DNA of 64,000 nucleotides from Agromyces sp. Soil535. GTDB taxonomy: Bacteria > Actinomycetota > Actinomycetes > Actinomycetales > Microbacteriaceae. The translations under genes were made by a program, and so were the position numbers. Numbering within the stretch: position 1 is the stretch's first letter; every line of letters begins with the position of its first letter. This document shows positions 24,895-32,809 of the stretch, piece after piece. The notes under the pieces are model-generated. The model saw nothing but the letters and a program-made list of their open reading frames with translations, searched no databases and was not told the origin of the DNA. Location: the NCBI RefSeq assembly GCF_001428255.1, contig NZ_LMRW01000029.1, positions 63,186 through 127,185 of the forward strand, in the 5' to 3' direction.

Positions 24895-24937
24895 ATTTCA
24901 CGAACATGCCGCCACGTTTCACCCGCGTGAACGAAAT
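24895..24937. promoter_or_regulatory. TTTCAC repeats and inverted repeat in the importer promoter region
   Basis: TTTCACGAAC (24896-24905) and TTTCACCCG (24917-24925) are direct repeats spaced 21 bp, about two helical turns; the second also forms an inverted repeat with GTGAACG (24927-24933; CGTTTCAC-ccgc-GTGAACG). The segment is about 125 bp upstream of the binding-protein ATG. It may be an operator for the XRE-cupin regulator encoded in the operon. The rest of 24774-25064 shows no gene. Confidence 0.4.
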
Positions 24938-25064
24938 GCGCGGAGGGGGCCCGCATCGCCGTGACCGACCTCATGCGGCAGGGCGCGAATACCGGGCGCG
25001 GCAAGGGGTTGCGGCGATCACTCAGGCATGGTTTCGTGAGGCACCCCAATTCGAAGGAGCGCGC

Positions 25065-25337
25065 ATGGGTTTCATCGCATTTCTCATCCTCGGGCTGCTC
25101 GCCGGCGTGATCGCCAAGCTGATCCTGCCCGGCAAGCAGGGCGGTGGGTGGTTCGTCACGCTGCTGCTCGGCGTCGTCGGCGCACTGCTCGGCGGCTGGA
25201 TCGGCAGCCTGCTGTTCAACGTCGGACTCGATCAGTTCTGGGACCTGAGCACCTGGCTGCTCGCCATCGGCGGCTCGATCATCGTGCTGCTCATCTGGGG
25301 TCTCATCACGCGGGGCAGCCGTCGAAGCACCACCTGA
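25065..25337 (+). CDS. GlsB/YeaQ/YmgE-family stress membrane protein
   Basis: A 90-aa transglycosylase-associated protein family member; the ATG at 25065 follows GAAGGAGCGCGC. Three hydrophobic segments are seen, with Gly-rich helices typical of the family (FLILGLLAGVIAKLILPGKQGGG, then LLGVVGALLGGWIGSLLF, then a C-terminal helix) and a basic tail RGSRRSTT. Function is poorly known; relatives are induced by stress. It is followed by a strong palindromic terminator. Confidence 0.85.
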   Translation: MGFIAFLILGLLAGVIAKLILPGKQGGGWFVTLLLGVVGALLGGWIGSLLFNVGLDQFWDLSTWLLAIGGSIIVLLIWGLITRGSRRSTT

Positions 25338-25350
25338 ACCAACGCAACGC

Positions 25351-25388
25351 ATCGAGCGGATGGCGCGACGTCGCGTCATCCGCTCGAT
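25351..25388 (+). terminator. Perfectly symmetric 38-nt hairpin after the GlsB-like gene
   Basis: ATCGAGCGGATG (25351-25362) pairs with CATCCGCTCGAT (25377-25388), and the interior GCGCGACGTCGCGT is also self-complementary. It lies 14 nt after the stop codon at 25337. No T tract follows. Confidence 0.6.
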
Positions 25389-25449
25389 CGCGTTCAGGGC
25401 GCGGTGCTAGCGTGAGCCTGTCGACCGGTAGCGAGCGAAGGGAGCGGAC

Positions 25450-25743
25450 GTGTTCGAGCCGTTCATCGCCCTGCTCCGCTTCGTGCAGGCGGCCCTCGAG
25501 CTCGCGGTCGCCGCCGACGCGCAGGTGGGCGTGCTCCTCGTCGCGGCGCTCGGCGCCGCGGCCGTCGCCATCGTCGTGACGACGTGGCGTGCCGTCCCGG
25601 TGCTGGTCGCCGCCGATCGGAGCGGCGCGTCCACGCGGCTGCGGCAGACCGCCGACCCGGGGCGGCTCCTCGCGCAGAGCGACCCCGACGCGGCCGGACG
25701 CCCGCGGCCGAGGGCACCCGGACGCGGCATCCCGGCCGCGTAG
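25450..25743 (+). CDS. DUF6412-like small membrane protein
   Basis: A 97-aa protein; GTG 25450 follows GAAGGGAGCGGAC. One or two hydrophobic segments (residues about 8-46, ALLRFVQAALELAVAA and VGVLLVAALGAAAVAIVV) are followed by a polar Arg/Pro-rich tail (GRPRPRAPGRGIPAA). In actinobacteria a protein of this kind sits just upstream of a second YidC/Oxa1 homologue, as here, suggesting a functional link with membrane insertion. Family assignment is from context and is moderate. Confidence 0.7.
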   Translation: MFEPFIALLRFVQAALELAVAADAQVGVLLVAALGAAAVAIVVTTWRAVPVLVAADRSGASTRLRQTADPGRLLAQSDPDAAGRPRPRAPGRGIPAA

Positions 25744-25768
25744 CGACTCGCGACCCGACGGCACTCGA

Positions 25769-25787
25769 CGCCTCGCACGACGAGGCG
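25769..25787 (+). terminator. Hairpin between the DUF6412-like gene and yidC
   Basis: CGCCTCG-cacga-CGAGGCG is a perfect 7-bp stem, flanked farther out by GGCA and TGCC. It lies 26 nt after the stop codon and could limit read-through into the yidC homologue. Confidence 0.45.
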
Positions 25788-25855
25788 TGCCGGTCGACGG
25801 TTGCGCCCTTCGCGGCCAGACGGATCCCGCATCCCTCGACCGCAAGGACACGCTC

Positions 25856-26668
25856 ATGGACCTCTATGCTTTCCCACCCCTCGCCGCCCTGCTCGACGGC
25901 GCGCACGCCCTGCTCATGGGGCTCGCCGACGTGCTCCAACCGCTCGCCGGCACATCGAGCGCCGCCGCGGCCGTCGTACTCGTCACGCTGCTCGTGCGTA
26001 CCGCGCTCATCCCCGTCGGCATCTCCCAGGCGAAGGCCGAGCGCACCAGGGCCCGGCTCGCCCCACGGCTCGCCGAGCTCCGCCGACGCCACGCGAACGA
26101 CCCGGAGCGCCTCCAGCGCGAGACGATGGCGCTGTATGCCGCCGACGGCACCTCGCCGTTCGCCGGATGCCTGCCGCTCCTGATCCAGGCGCCGATCGTC
26201 GGCGTGATCTACGCCCTCTTCATCCTGCCCACCATCGCGGGGCACCCGAACGCGCTCCTCGAGCAGACCCTGTTCGGCGTGCCGCTCGGGTCGAGCCTCG
26301 CAGGGTCGATCGCGGCGGGCACGCTCACGCCCGGTGCGCTCGCGGTGTTCGGCGTGGTGATCGTGTCGATCGCGCTCGTCGGCGAGCTCACGCGGCGGGC
26401 GTTCCGGCCGCGGCCGGCCGGCGATGCTGCGCCCGCGTCGGCGGCGACTCGTTCGGCGGATGCCGCGAAGTCGCCGGATCCCGCCGCGCTCCTCGGCTCC
26501 GCCGCGATGGTGCGCATGCTCGGCCTCCTGCAGTTCCTCACCGCGGTGGTCGCCGTGTTCGTGCCGCTCGCCGCCGCGCTGTACCTGCTCGTGACCGTCG
26601 CGTGGACCCTCGGGCAGCGTCTCGTGCTCCGGCGCACGTTTCCGCTGCCGCCGGCGTTGCCCGCGTGA
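25856..26668 (+). CDS. YidC/Oxa1-family membrane protein insertase paralogue
   Basis: A 270-aa protein without a large periplasmic domain. The first helix follows DLYAFPP; the conserved cytoplasmic coiled-coil loop (QAKAERTRARLAPRLAELRRRHANDPERLQ, split here: SQAKAERTRARLAPRL, AELRRRHAND) and GTSPFAGCLPLLIQAPI (residues about 99-115) are diagnostic. Arg48 in LLVRTALIP is in the position of the hydrophilic-groove Arg. About five helices. YidC proteins insert small membrane proteins. The short form and isolated location suggest a second, accessory copy rather than the dnaA-linked YidC1. Confidence 0.87.
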   Translation: MDLYAFPPLAALLDGAHALLMGLADVLQPLAGTSSAAAAVVLVTLLVRTALIPVGISQAKAERTRARLAPRLAELRRRHANDPERLQRETMALYAADGTSPFAGCLPLLIQAPIVGVIYALFILPTIAGHPNALLEQTLFGVPLGSSLAGSIAAGTLTPGALAVFGVVIVSIALVGELTRRAFRPRPAGDAAPASAATRSADAAKSPDPAALLGSAAMVRMLGLLQFLTAVVAVFVPLAAALYLLVTVAWTLGQRLVLRRTFPLPPALPA

Positions 26669-26710
26669 GCGTGCCCGCCGGGCCGCGCCGGCCGCGCCGG
26701 GCCGCGCGGC

Positions 26711-27442
26711 TCAGGCGTCGGCGAGCTCGGCGAAGCGCCGAAGCATCCGCTGCGGCTCCGTGACGGATGCCGCGGCGAGCCGCTCGCTCACCGCGTGCAG
26801 CTCGCTCGCCGGGAAGTACCCGTGGTGTCGGTACACCTCCGCGCGGGCGATGAAGTCGCTCGCGGACACCTCGGGGTGGAATTGCGTCGCATACACGTGG
26901 CGGCCGATGCGGTACACCTGCACGGGGCATCGGGCGGATGACGCGAGCAGCACGGCGTCGACCGGCAGCCGCTCGGTCGCCTCCTTGTGGCCGACGAGCG
27001 CGTCGAAGCGCTCGGGCAGCACGCCCACGAGCGGGTCGGCGACGCCGTCGGCGGTGAGGGTGATCTCGACCGCGGCGGTCGGCTCGCCGCACCGCGTGCC
27101 GACCGTGCCGCCGAGCACGCGGGTGAGCACGCCGATGCCGTAGCACGTGAAGAGCAGCGGGTGGTCGCGCTCGACGGCTGCCTCGGCCAGCCGGGCGAGG
27201 TCGGCCTCGACCCGGCGCTGCACCGGGTGCTTCTGGTCCTCGGGCGTGACGACGTTGTACGGGCTGCCGCCCACGACCACTCCGGCCACGTCCTCGAGTC
27301 GCAGGTCGTCGAGCGGCTCCACGTCGAGCCGCACGTGCTCGAGGCGCGCGGCGTCGACGCCGAGGGCGCGGCGCACCGACTCGTACTCGGGTCCGACCGC
27401 CTCGACCTCGGGCCGCGCCGAGAGGAACAGGAACGGCTTCAT
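26711..27442 (-). CDS. Class I glutamine amidotransferase-like protein
   Basis: A 243-aa GATase1 domain protein. Nucleophile Cys100 in LLFTCYGIGVL and the His189-x-Glu191 dyad in ATQFHPEVS complete the triad; GGSPYNV (residues 58-64) is the oxyanion segment. GATase1 domains cut glutamine to provide ammonia, or act as peptidases or glutamyl hydrolases on gamma-glutamyl compounds when alone, as here. The start ATG at 27442 overlaps the stop of the LysR-like gene (ATGA), so it is its downstream partner. Confidence 0.83.
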   Translation of the reverse strand: MKPFLFLSARPEVEAVGPEYESVRRALGVDAARLEHVRLDVEPLDDLRLEDVAGVVVGGSPYNVVTPEDQKHPVQRRVEADLARLAEAAVERDHPLLFTCYGIGVLTRVLGGTVGTRCGEPTAAVEITLTADGVADPLVGVLPERFDALVGHKEATERLPVDAVLLASSARCPVQVYRIGRHVYATQFHPEVSASDFIARAEVYRHHGYFPASELHAVSERLAAASVTEPQRMLRRFAELADA

Positions 27443-28146
27443 CGGGCGCGTCCGCCGCGCTTGCGGGTCGTTCGACCCGTTCGAGCGGATGCCCCGCGCC
27501 CCGCGCCGCGGCCTCGGCCGCCGGCCTTCGTGCCCTTTCCGCCCGCGGCGCTCTTCGCACTCTTCGAAGCGGGTGCCGCCTTCGCCGCCGCCTCTGCCTC
27601 TGCCTCCGCCGCCTCCCCGCGCGAGCTCCGGGTCGTGCGGCCTCGCACGACACCCACGAACTCCTGGATGTCGGCATCGTCGCGGTCGACGCGCCAGACG
27701 AGCGCGATGCGGGTGGTCGGGGCATCCGTCAGCGGGATCGCGACGACGTCGCGACGGTGATGCAGTCGGGCGACGCCGTGCGGCAGGATCGCGTAGCCGG
27801 TGCCCGCGGCGACCAGCTCGACCGTCACGGCCGCGTCGGGTTGCAGCGGCGCCATCGGCGCACCGGCGAGGTCGGCGAGCGTGAGCGACTCCGCCTCGGC
27901 GAGCGCGTGGTCCTTCGACAGCACGGCCACGGCCACCTCCTCCCAGAGCGGGATCTCGTGAAGGCCGTCGGCGTCGACGGGCAGGCGCACGAACGCGACA
28001 TCCGCCCCGCCGTCGAGCAGCTCGGCGAGCTGCTCGACCTGCTCGACGCGTGCCGCCTCGATGGGCAGGTCGGGCCGGCGTTCGGCCCAGACGCGCAGCC
28101 ACTTCGCGGGACTCACCCCCGCGACATAGCGGAGCCTCAGCGTCAC
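27439..28146 (-). CDS. LysR-type ligand-binding domain without HTH, with basic tail
   Basis: A 235-aa protein. Residues 1-165 resemble the LysR substrate-binding domain (LRLRYVAGVSPAKWL, ELLDGGADVAFVRLP, VAVLSKDHALAEAESLTLADLAG, LVAAGTGYAILPHGVARL), but there is no N-terminal winged helix; the GTG at 28146 precedes the domain directly and upstream sequence belongs to the divergent DUF5997 promoter. Residues about 175-235 are a Lys/Arg/Ala/Gly-rich disordered tail (AKAAPASKSAKSAAGGKGTK...), which could bind DNA or RNA in place of the HTH. The adjacent DUF5997 gene is a recurrent actinobacterial neighbour of such proteins. Confidence 0.8.
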   Translation of the reverse strand: MTLRLRYVAGVSPAKWLRVWAERRPDLPIEAARVEQVEQLAELLDGGADVAFVRLPVDADGLHEIPLWEEVAVAVLSKDHALAEAESLTLADLAGAPMAPLQPDAAVTVELVAAGTGYAILPHGVARLHHRRDVVAIPLTDAPTTRIALVWRVDRDDADIQEFVGVVRGRTTRSSRGEAAEAEAEAAAKAAPASKSAKSAAGGKGTKAGGRGRGAGRGASARTGRTTRKRGGRAR

Positions 28147-28252
28147 GGCGCCCCCGTCCCAGTTGCGGCCGCTCGCGGCCTCCCCACAGCCTAGCGACGG
28201 CGGCGGCTGGGACCCGTGCGCGGACGCCGCACAAGCGGGCTACGGTGTGAGG

Positions 28253-28663
28253 GTGAGCCAGTCCCAGTCGATGAAACCCGAGACCGCCGCCAAGAAGCTC
28301 GGCATCCTGCTCGAGGCGGCGCCCGAGGACTTCCGGGAGGGCGTCGTGACCCGGGACGAGCTGAACGCGCTGCTGGCGGACCCGCCCGAGTGGCTGCAGG
28401 TGCTGCGCCGCGAGGGCCCCCACCCCCGCACCGTCGTCGCCGCGAAGCTCGGCGTGTCGAACTCGGGGCTCGCCCGGGGCGGGGTCACCGAGCCGCTCAC
28501 GACCGCCGAGATCAAGGCGTTGCTCGTGGCGCCGCCGCAGTGGCTCGTGCAGGAACGTGCGACCCAGGCCGCGGTACGCGCCGAGAAGCGCCGTGTCGCC
28601 GAGCGCGACGCCGAGCGGGCGGCGCGCCATGCGGGTGGCGGCGGAGGCGGCGCGGGCGTCTGA
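28253..28663 (+). CDS. DUF5997 family protein
   Basis: A 136-aa protein; GTG 28253 gives MSQSQSMKPETAAKKLGI. It contains two copies of a segment ending in PP-x-W: DELNALLADPPEWLQVLRREGPHPR and AEIKALLVAPPQWL (residues about 38-62 and 84-98), suggesting an internal repeat. The C-terminus is a charged helix (RATQAAVRAEKRRVAERDAERAARH) and a Gly run. Function is unknown; conserved among actinobacteria and divergent from the LysR-like gene. Confidence 0.8.
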   Translation: MSQSQSMKPETAAKKLGILLEAAPEDFREGVVTRDELNALLADPPEWLQVLRREGPHPRTVVAAKLGVSNSGLARGGVTEPLTTAEIKALLVAPPQWLVQERATQAAVRAEKRRVAERDAERAARHAGGGGGGAGV

Positions 28664-28714
28664 CCCGCGGCATCCGACGACCGTTCGCCAGGCCGTCGTC
28701 GCGCTCGCGCGACC

Positions 28715-29368
28715 TCAGGCGGCGGGCGCGAATCGCGCCCGGATGAACGCCGAGACGTCGGCGAGCTCGCGGTCGGACACCGAGTGCCCGATGCCCTCGT
28801 AGATGCGCTCGTCGAGCGTCGAGTGCGCGGGCAGCCACATCTGGGTCTGCTCGACCATGCGGGCCGGCACGACCTCGTCGGCCGCGCCGCGGCCCCAGAA
28901 CACCGGCGGGGCGAGCTGCGACATCCGCTCATCGCCCTCGCGCTCCCCGCCGAGCGCGAACCCGGCGAGGTTCACGACGAAGGCGAACCGCTCCGGTGCG
29001 CGGCGCAGGAGCTCGAGCGCCATCGCCGCCCCCTGCGAGAAGCCGAGGAGCCCGACTGGGCTGGCATCGGGAGCGACGCGGTCGAGCCATGCCAGGATCG
29101 CGTCGGCCGTGTCGACCGCGCCCTCGAACCCGACGTCGCCCGTGTCGTGGTCGACGACGCGGGGGAACCACGCATAGCCGTAGTCGGAGGCGATCGGCGC
29201 GCGCAGCGATGCGATCGCGGGCTCCAGCGGCAGGTAGGGCGCGAGGCCGAACAGGTCGCCCTCGTTCGAGTTGTAGCCGTGCAGGAGCAGCAGCAGCGGT
29301 CGACCCTCGCGGTCGGTCGCGGAGGCCGACCAGAGCACGGCTTCGTCGTCGACGCGCACTTCGGGCAT
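28715..29368 (-). CDS. Alpha/beta hydrolase (phospholipase/carboxylesterase family)
   Basis: A 217-aa esterase of the YpfH/carboxylesterase type. Triad: Ser111 in GFSQG, Asp164 in GAADEVVP and His195 in GIGHSVS. LLLLLHGYNSNEGDLFGL holds the oxyanion HG motif. There is no signal peptide, so it is intracellular. ATG start at 29368, divergent from the NUDIX-like gene. The natural substrate is unknown; acyl esters or acyl-protein thioesters are typical. Confidence 0.85.
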   Translation of the reverse strand: MPEVRVDDEAVLWSASATDREGRPLLLLLHGYNSNEGDLFGLAPYLPLEPAIASLRAPIASDYGYAWFPRVVDHDTGDVGFEGAVDTADAILAWLDRVAPDASPVGLLGFSQGAAMALELLRRAPERFAFVVNLAGFALGGEREGDERMSQLAPPVFWGRGAADEVVPARMVEQTQMWLPAHSTLDERIYEGIGHSVSDRELADVSAFIRARFAPAA

Positions 29369-29475
29369 GGGTCCTCCGCTCGGGGCTGCAGATGCCGCGA
29401 GCCGGCCGGTCCCGCACGCCCGCCTTCGAGCGTACCCGCCTGTGCACGGGCGACTTCGTGAGGCAGAATCAAGGC

Positions 29476-30057
29476 ATGAGCGTTCGCACCCCGGACCCGG
29501 ACTGGAATCCCGACGACCAGCCCGCCGTGCGTCCGCCGACGAACCCGGGCTGGCTCACCGACCTCGAGCTCGCGGAGATCCGCGGCCGCCTGCCGTTGCT
29601 CTACGTCGAGGCGGTGCCGGTGCGGGTCGACGGGCTCGGGCAGGTGACCGAGGTGGGGATGCTCCTGCGCGCGAACGCCGTGGGCGAGATGACCCGCACG
29701 CTCGTCTCGGGGCGGGTCATGTACGGCGAGACCATCCGCGACGCCCTGTTCCGGCATCTCGAGAAGGACCTCGGGCCGATGGCGTTCCCGCTGCTGCCTG
29801 CGAGCCCGGTGCCGTTCACGGTCGCAGAGTACTTCCCGCTGCCGGGCCTCTCGCCGTTCACCGACGAGCGCCAGCACGCGGTGTCGCTCGCGTACGTCGT
29901 GCCCGTCACGGGCACGTGCGAGCCGCGCCAGGACGCCCTCGAGGTGACCTGGATGACGCCCGACGAAGCGGTCACCGAGAGCATCGCCGCCGAGATGGAG
30001 GGCGGCCGCGGCGTGCTGCTCAGGCAGGCACTGGCGTCGGTGGGTGCGCTCCACTAG
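29476..30057 (+). CDS. NUDIX-like protein, DUF4916 type
   Basis: A 193-aa protein beginning MSVRTPDPDWNPDDQPAV; the ATG lies 3 nt after a weak AAGG. A Nudix-fold region is seen around residues 42-175, but the Nudix box is degenerate: G-RVMYG-E-TIRDALF-R-H-LEKDLGP has RH-LEKD instead of RE-x-x-EE, so pyrophosphatase activity may be weak or lost. Proteins of this kind are widespread in actinobacteria without a known role. Confidence 0.75.
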   Translation: MSVRTPDPDWNPDDQPAVRPPTNPGWLTDLELAEIRGRLPLLYVEAVPVRVDGLGQVTEVGMLLRANAVGEMTRTLVSGRVMYGETIRDALFRHLEKDLGPMAFPLLPASPVPFTVAEYFPLPGLSPFTDERQHAVSLAYVVPVTGTCEPRQDALEVTWMTPDEAVTESIAAEMEGGRGVLLRQALASVGALH

Positions 30058-30145
30058 TCGACCGGGCCCGCAGGCGGCGCCGCTGCCGTCCCCTCGACTG
30101 GCCTCGATCGTCCACGTCTGCACCTGCCATCGATCGAGCGGGTTT

Positions 30146-30260
30146 CTCTCCGCAGCATCGGTCGACCTGTCGACCTGTCGACCTGTCGACTTGTCGACTT
30201 GTCGACTTGTCGACTTGTCGATTTGTCGAGTGCCTACTATTCGACCGATGCTGCGGAGAG
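30146..30260. repeat. Eight 8-bp GTCGACYT units between perfect 20-bp inverted repeats
   Basis: Left arm 30146-30165 (CTCTCCGCAGCATCGGTCGA) is the exact reverse complement of right arm 30241-30260. Between them 30161-30224 holds GTCGACCT three times, GTCGACTT four times and GTCGATTT once, then a decayed GTCGAGTG; the first unit shares its GTCGA with the left arm. Each GTCGAC core is itself palindromic. The element lies in the 296-nt gap between the NUDIX-like gene (ends 30057) and the nucleoside hydrolase gene (ends 30354), where no coding signal is seen. It resembles a small non-autonomous mobile or extragenic palindromic element. Confidence 0.8.
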
Positions 30261-30353
30261 GCATCCATCCCCAAGGCGGCTCGAGCCGGAAGGAAGCCGG
30301 CACGCGTGCCGTGCGGCTCATCGGCCACTGCCCGCGGTCGGACACGCCCACGC

Positions 30354-31310
30354 CTAGGCGCGAGCCCCGAGCGTGTCGAGGAACAGGCGCGCGATGCGTT
30401 CGGCGTCGACGGCGAGCGCGACCTCGACGTTCGTCCAGCCGTCGGCGAGGCCATGTGCGTCGTCCCGGCCGGGGGAGAAACGCAGGTCGACGAGCGTCTG
30501 CCCGCGCCCGTAGCCGGCGAGTTCGATACGCACGGGCCGCACCTCGGTGCGGAGCGCGAGCGGGTCGACGATGGAGCACACGGCACCGGCATCGCCGATG
30601 AGCCCGGTGTACTCGGCGAGTTCGTCCTCTGAAAGAGCCACGCGATGGCCGAGCAGCGCCCCGACGACCCGGGCGAGCGGGTCGTCGCCGTGCTCGAGCG
30701 CCACCGCGACATCGTGGTCGACCGCCACGCGGTTGAACACGTCGAGCCCGTACATATAGGTGGGCACGTTCGCGTCGAGCACGATCGTGGCCGCCTCGGG
30801 GTCGTGCCACACGTTGAACTCGGCGACGGCGGTGGCGTTTCCGACGCTCGCAGAGCCGCCCATGAACACGATGCGCTCGAGGTTGCCCGCGACCTCTGGA
30901 TGGGTGCGCAGCAGCAGGGCGAGGTTGGTCTGCGGTGCGAGCGCCACGAGCGTCACCGGCCGGTCGTGCTCGAGGATGAGCCGGCGCATGAGCTCCACGG
31001 CGCCTGCCTGCTCCGCCCGGCGCCGGGTGGGCGGCAGGGCGATGCCGCCGAGTCCGTCGGCGCCGTGCACGTGCCGAGCGGCACGTGCAGGCTCGAGCAG
31101 CGGGCGAACGGCGCCGGCGGCGACGGGGATCGCGGGTGCGCCCGCCGCGTCGAGGATGCGGAGGGTGTTGTCGACGACCTGGGCGAGCGGAGCGTTGCCC
31201 GCCACGCACGAGATGCCGAGCACGTCGACACCCGGATGCCGCACCGCGAACAGGATGGCGAGTGCGTCGTCGACGCCCGTGTCGACGTCCAGGATCACGG
31301 GAACGCTCAT
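30354..31310 (-). CDS. Nucleoside hydrolase (inosine-uridine preferring family)
   Basis: A 318-aa protein with the calcium-binding DVDTGVDDALA motif at residues 8-18 (D10, D14, D15), TLVALAPQTNLA, IVFMGGSASVGN, and AEFNVWHDPEAA near the ribose pocket; a late Asp in RDDAHGL region may complete the site. It splits N-glycosidic bonds of nucleosides to base plus ribose. Released purine bases could feed the cluster in the first third of the window. ATG at 31310; no tight operon partner. Confidence 0.88.
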   Translation of the reverse strand: MSVPVILDVDTGVDDALAILFAVRHPGVDVLGISCVAGNAPLAQVVDNTLRILDAAGAPAIPVAAGAVRPLLEPARAARHVHGADGLGGIALPPTRRRAEQAGAVELMRRLILEHDRPVTLVALAPQTNLALLLRTHPEVAGNLERIVFMGGSASVGNATAVAEFNVWHDPEAATIVLDANVPTYMYGLDVFNRVAVDHDVAVALEHGDDPLARVVGALLGHRVALSEDELAEYTGLIGDAGAVCSIVDPLALRTEVRPVRIELAGYGRGQTLVDLRFSPGRDDAHGLADGWTNVEVALAVDAERIARLFLDTLGARA

Positions 31311-31347
31311 CGGATCACCGTAGCGCGCCACCGCGGCGCGGCCGCGC

Positions 31348-32712
31348 TCACGTGAAGTCGCGGTTGCCGCGGAAGCGAGCCTCGGGGTCGACCGTGGCCT
31401 TGACGTTCGCGGCGCGCGCCACGTCGGACTCGGCGTACGCGCCCGAGTACCCCACGTGCGGTGCCAGGAAGGTGCAGAACGTGCGGTCGGATGCCGCGCG
31501 CCCGAGCGCCGCCCGAAGCGTCGCATATCCCTGGCGCACGGCCTCGGCGGCCGCGGGCACGCCGATCGCGTGCCCGCTCACGACGTGCGGTTCTGCGACG
31601 GCGCCCGCGATGCCGGGGCGAACGGGCGCCGCGGCGAGGGCTCCGCCGAGCACCCGCATCGACAGGCCCATGATCGGCTGCGCGGCGGGCGACTCCCACG
31701 CGGCGAACAGCCGGTCGAGCGCGGCGTCGTCGAGGGCGGCGAACACCGACCAGCTGAACCCGGGCGAGGGGTCGGTGGGTTCCTCGGCGATGCCGCCGAG
31801 GTCTTCGACCGCCACCGGACCGACCGTGTCGGCCACGACGGTGCCGGCGCCGCGGATGCCGTCGAGGATCGCGCGCACCTCGTCGGAGGCGCCGAGCTCG
31901 GCGAACTCGGCTGTCACGATGGTCTGCCCGCGCAGCTCGGGCGGCGCCTGCTCGACATCGGGGATGCGCACGACACCCGCCTGCAGCGCCAGGGTGTCGG
32001 GTGCGCCGCGACCGGCTTCCATGACCGCGTGGAACACCGCGGCGGCATCCGTCGGGGCGAAGACGATGCGGCCGCCGGTGATGACCGGCGCCGGGTGCAG
32101 GTCGATCTCGATGGCCGTGACGATGCCCAAGGCGCCGCCCGCGCCGCGCATCGCCCACAGCAGCTCGGGGTCGTCGGCGTCGCGGAGCCAGCGGTGGTGC
32201 CCGTCGGCCGTCAACAGCTCCACGGCGCGCAGCGAGCTCGACGCGAAGCCGAACGCCCGGCTGAACCACGAGTGTCCGCCGGCGAGCGTTAAGGCGGTGG
32301 CGTTCACCACGACGCTCGAGCCTGTCATCGCGATGAGGTCCGTGCCGGCGAGCGCGTCGAGCACCCGGCCCCACTCGAGGCCCGCGGCGACGCGGGCGAC
32401 CCTCGCCGCGACGTCCACCTCGATGCGGTCGAAGGCCGCAGTACGGACGAGCACCGTGCCGTCGAGCGTGCCGGATGCCCCGTGCCCGCTCGGCTGCACG
32501 GCGAGCTCGAGCCCGTCGGCGCGCGCGGCCGCGAGCAGCGCCTGCAGTTCAGCGACGTCGGCGGGCGCCGCGACGGCAGCCGGGTGCTGGTCGATCACGA
32601 GGTTCCACGGCGAGCGCACCGCGTCCCATCGGGCATCGCCCGGGAACGTGAGCCGGTCGCCGAGGCTGGCGGCGAGGGCGTCGAGTGCGGGGTGCGCAGC
32701 GGCGTCGGTCAT
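31348..32712 (-). CDS. FAD-linked oxidase (BBE/PCMH type)
   Basis: A 454-aa flavoprotein. The FAD_binding_4 domain occupies residues about 40-205, with His77 in QPSGHGASG in the position used for covalent 8-alpha flavin attachment, VAAGLEWGRVLDAL, LTLAGGHSW and GAGGALGIVTAIEI. A C-terminal berberine-bridge element (NVKATVDPEARFRGNRDF) ends the protein. No signal peptide. Such enzymes oxidise sugars, alcohols or secondary metabolites; the substrate here is unknown. Confidence 0.87.
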   Translation of the reverse strand: MTDAAAHPALDALAASLGDRLTFPGDARWDAVRSPWNLVIDQHPAAVAAPADVAELQALLAAARADGLELAVQPSGHGASGTLDGTVLVRTAAFDRIEVDVAARVARVAAGLEWGRVLDALAGTDLIAMTGSSVVVNATALTLAGGHSWFSRAFGFASSSLRAVELLTADGHHRWLRDADDPELLWAMRGAGGALGIVTAIEIDLHPAPVITGGRIVFAPTDAAAVFHAVMEAGRGAPDTLALQAGVVRIPDVEQAPPELRGQTIVTAEFAELGASDEVRAILDGIRGAGTVVADTVGPVAVEDLGGIAEEPTDPSPGFSWSVFAALDDAALDRLFAAWESPAAQPIMGLSMRVLGGALAAAPVRPGIAGAVAEPHVVSGHAIGVPAAAEAVRQGYATLRAALGRAASDRTFCTFLAPHVGYSGAYAESDVARAANVKATVDPEARFRGNRDFT

Positions 32713-32809
32713 CGGAGATCCTCCCGTGGCATCCGTCGGCGAACGACGCCGACTCGCCTCACGCTAGCGACGACCGCCGACGACCGGAACCCCGGATCCG
32801 GGTCGGTCC

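Noticed and set aside
30161..30232. CRISPR-like array
   Set aside because: The 8-bp units are contiguous, with no spacers and no cas genes; it is a tandem repeat.
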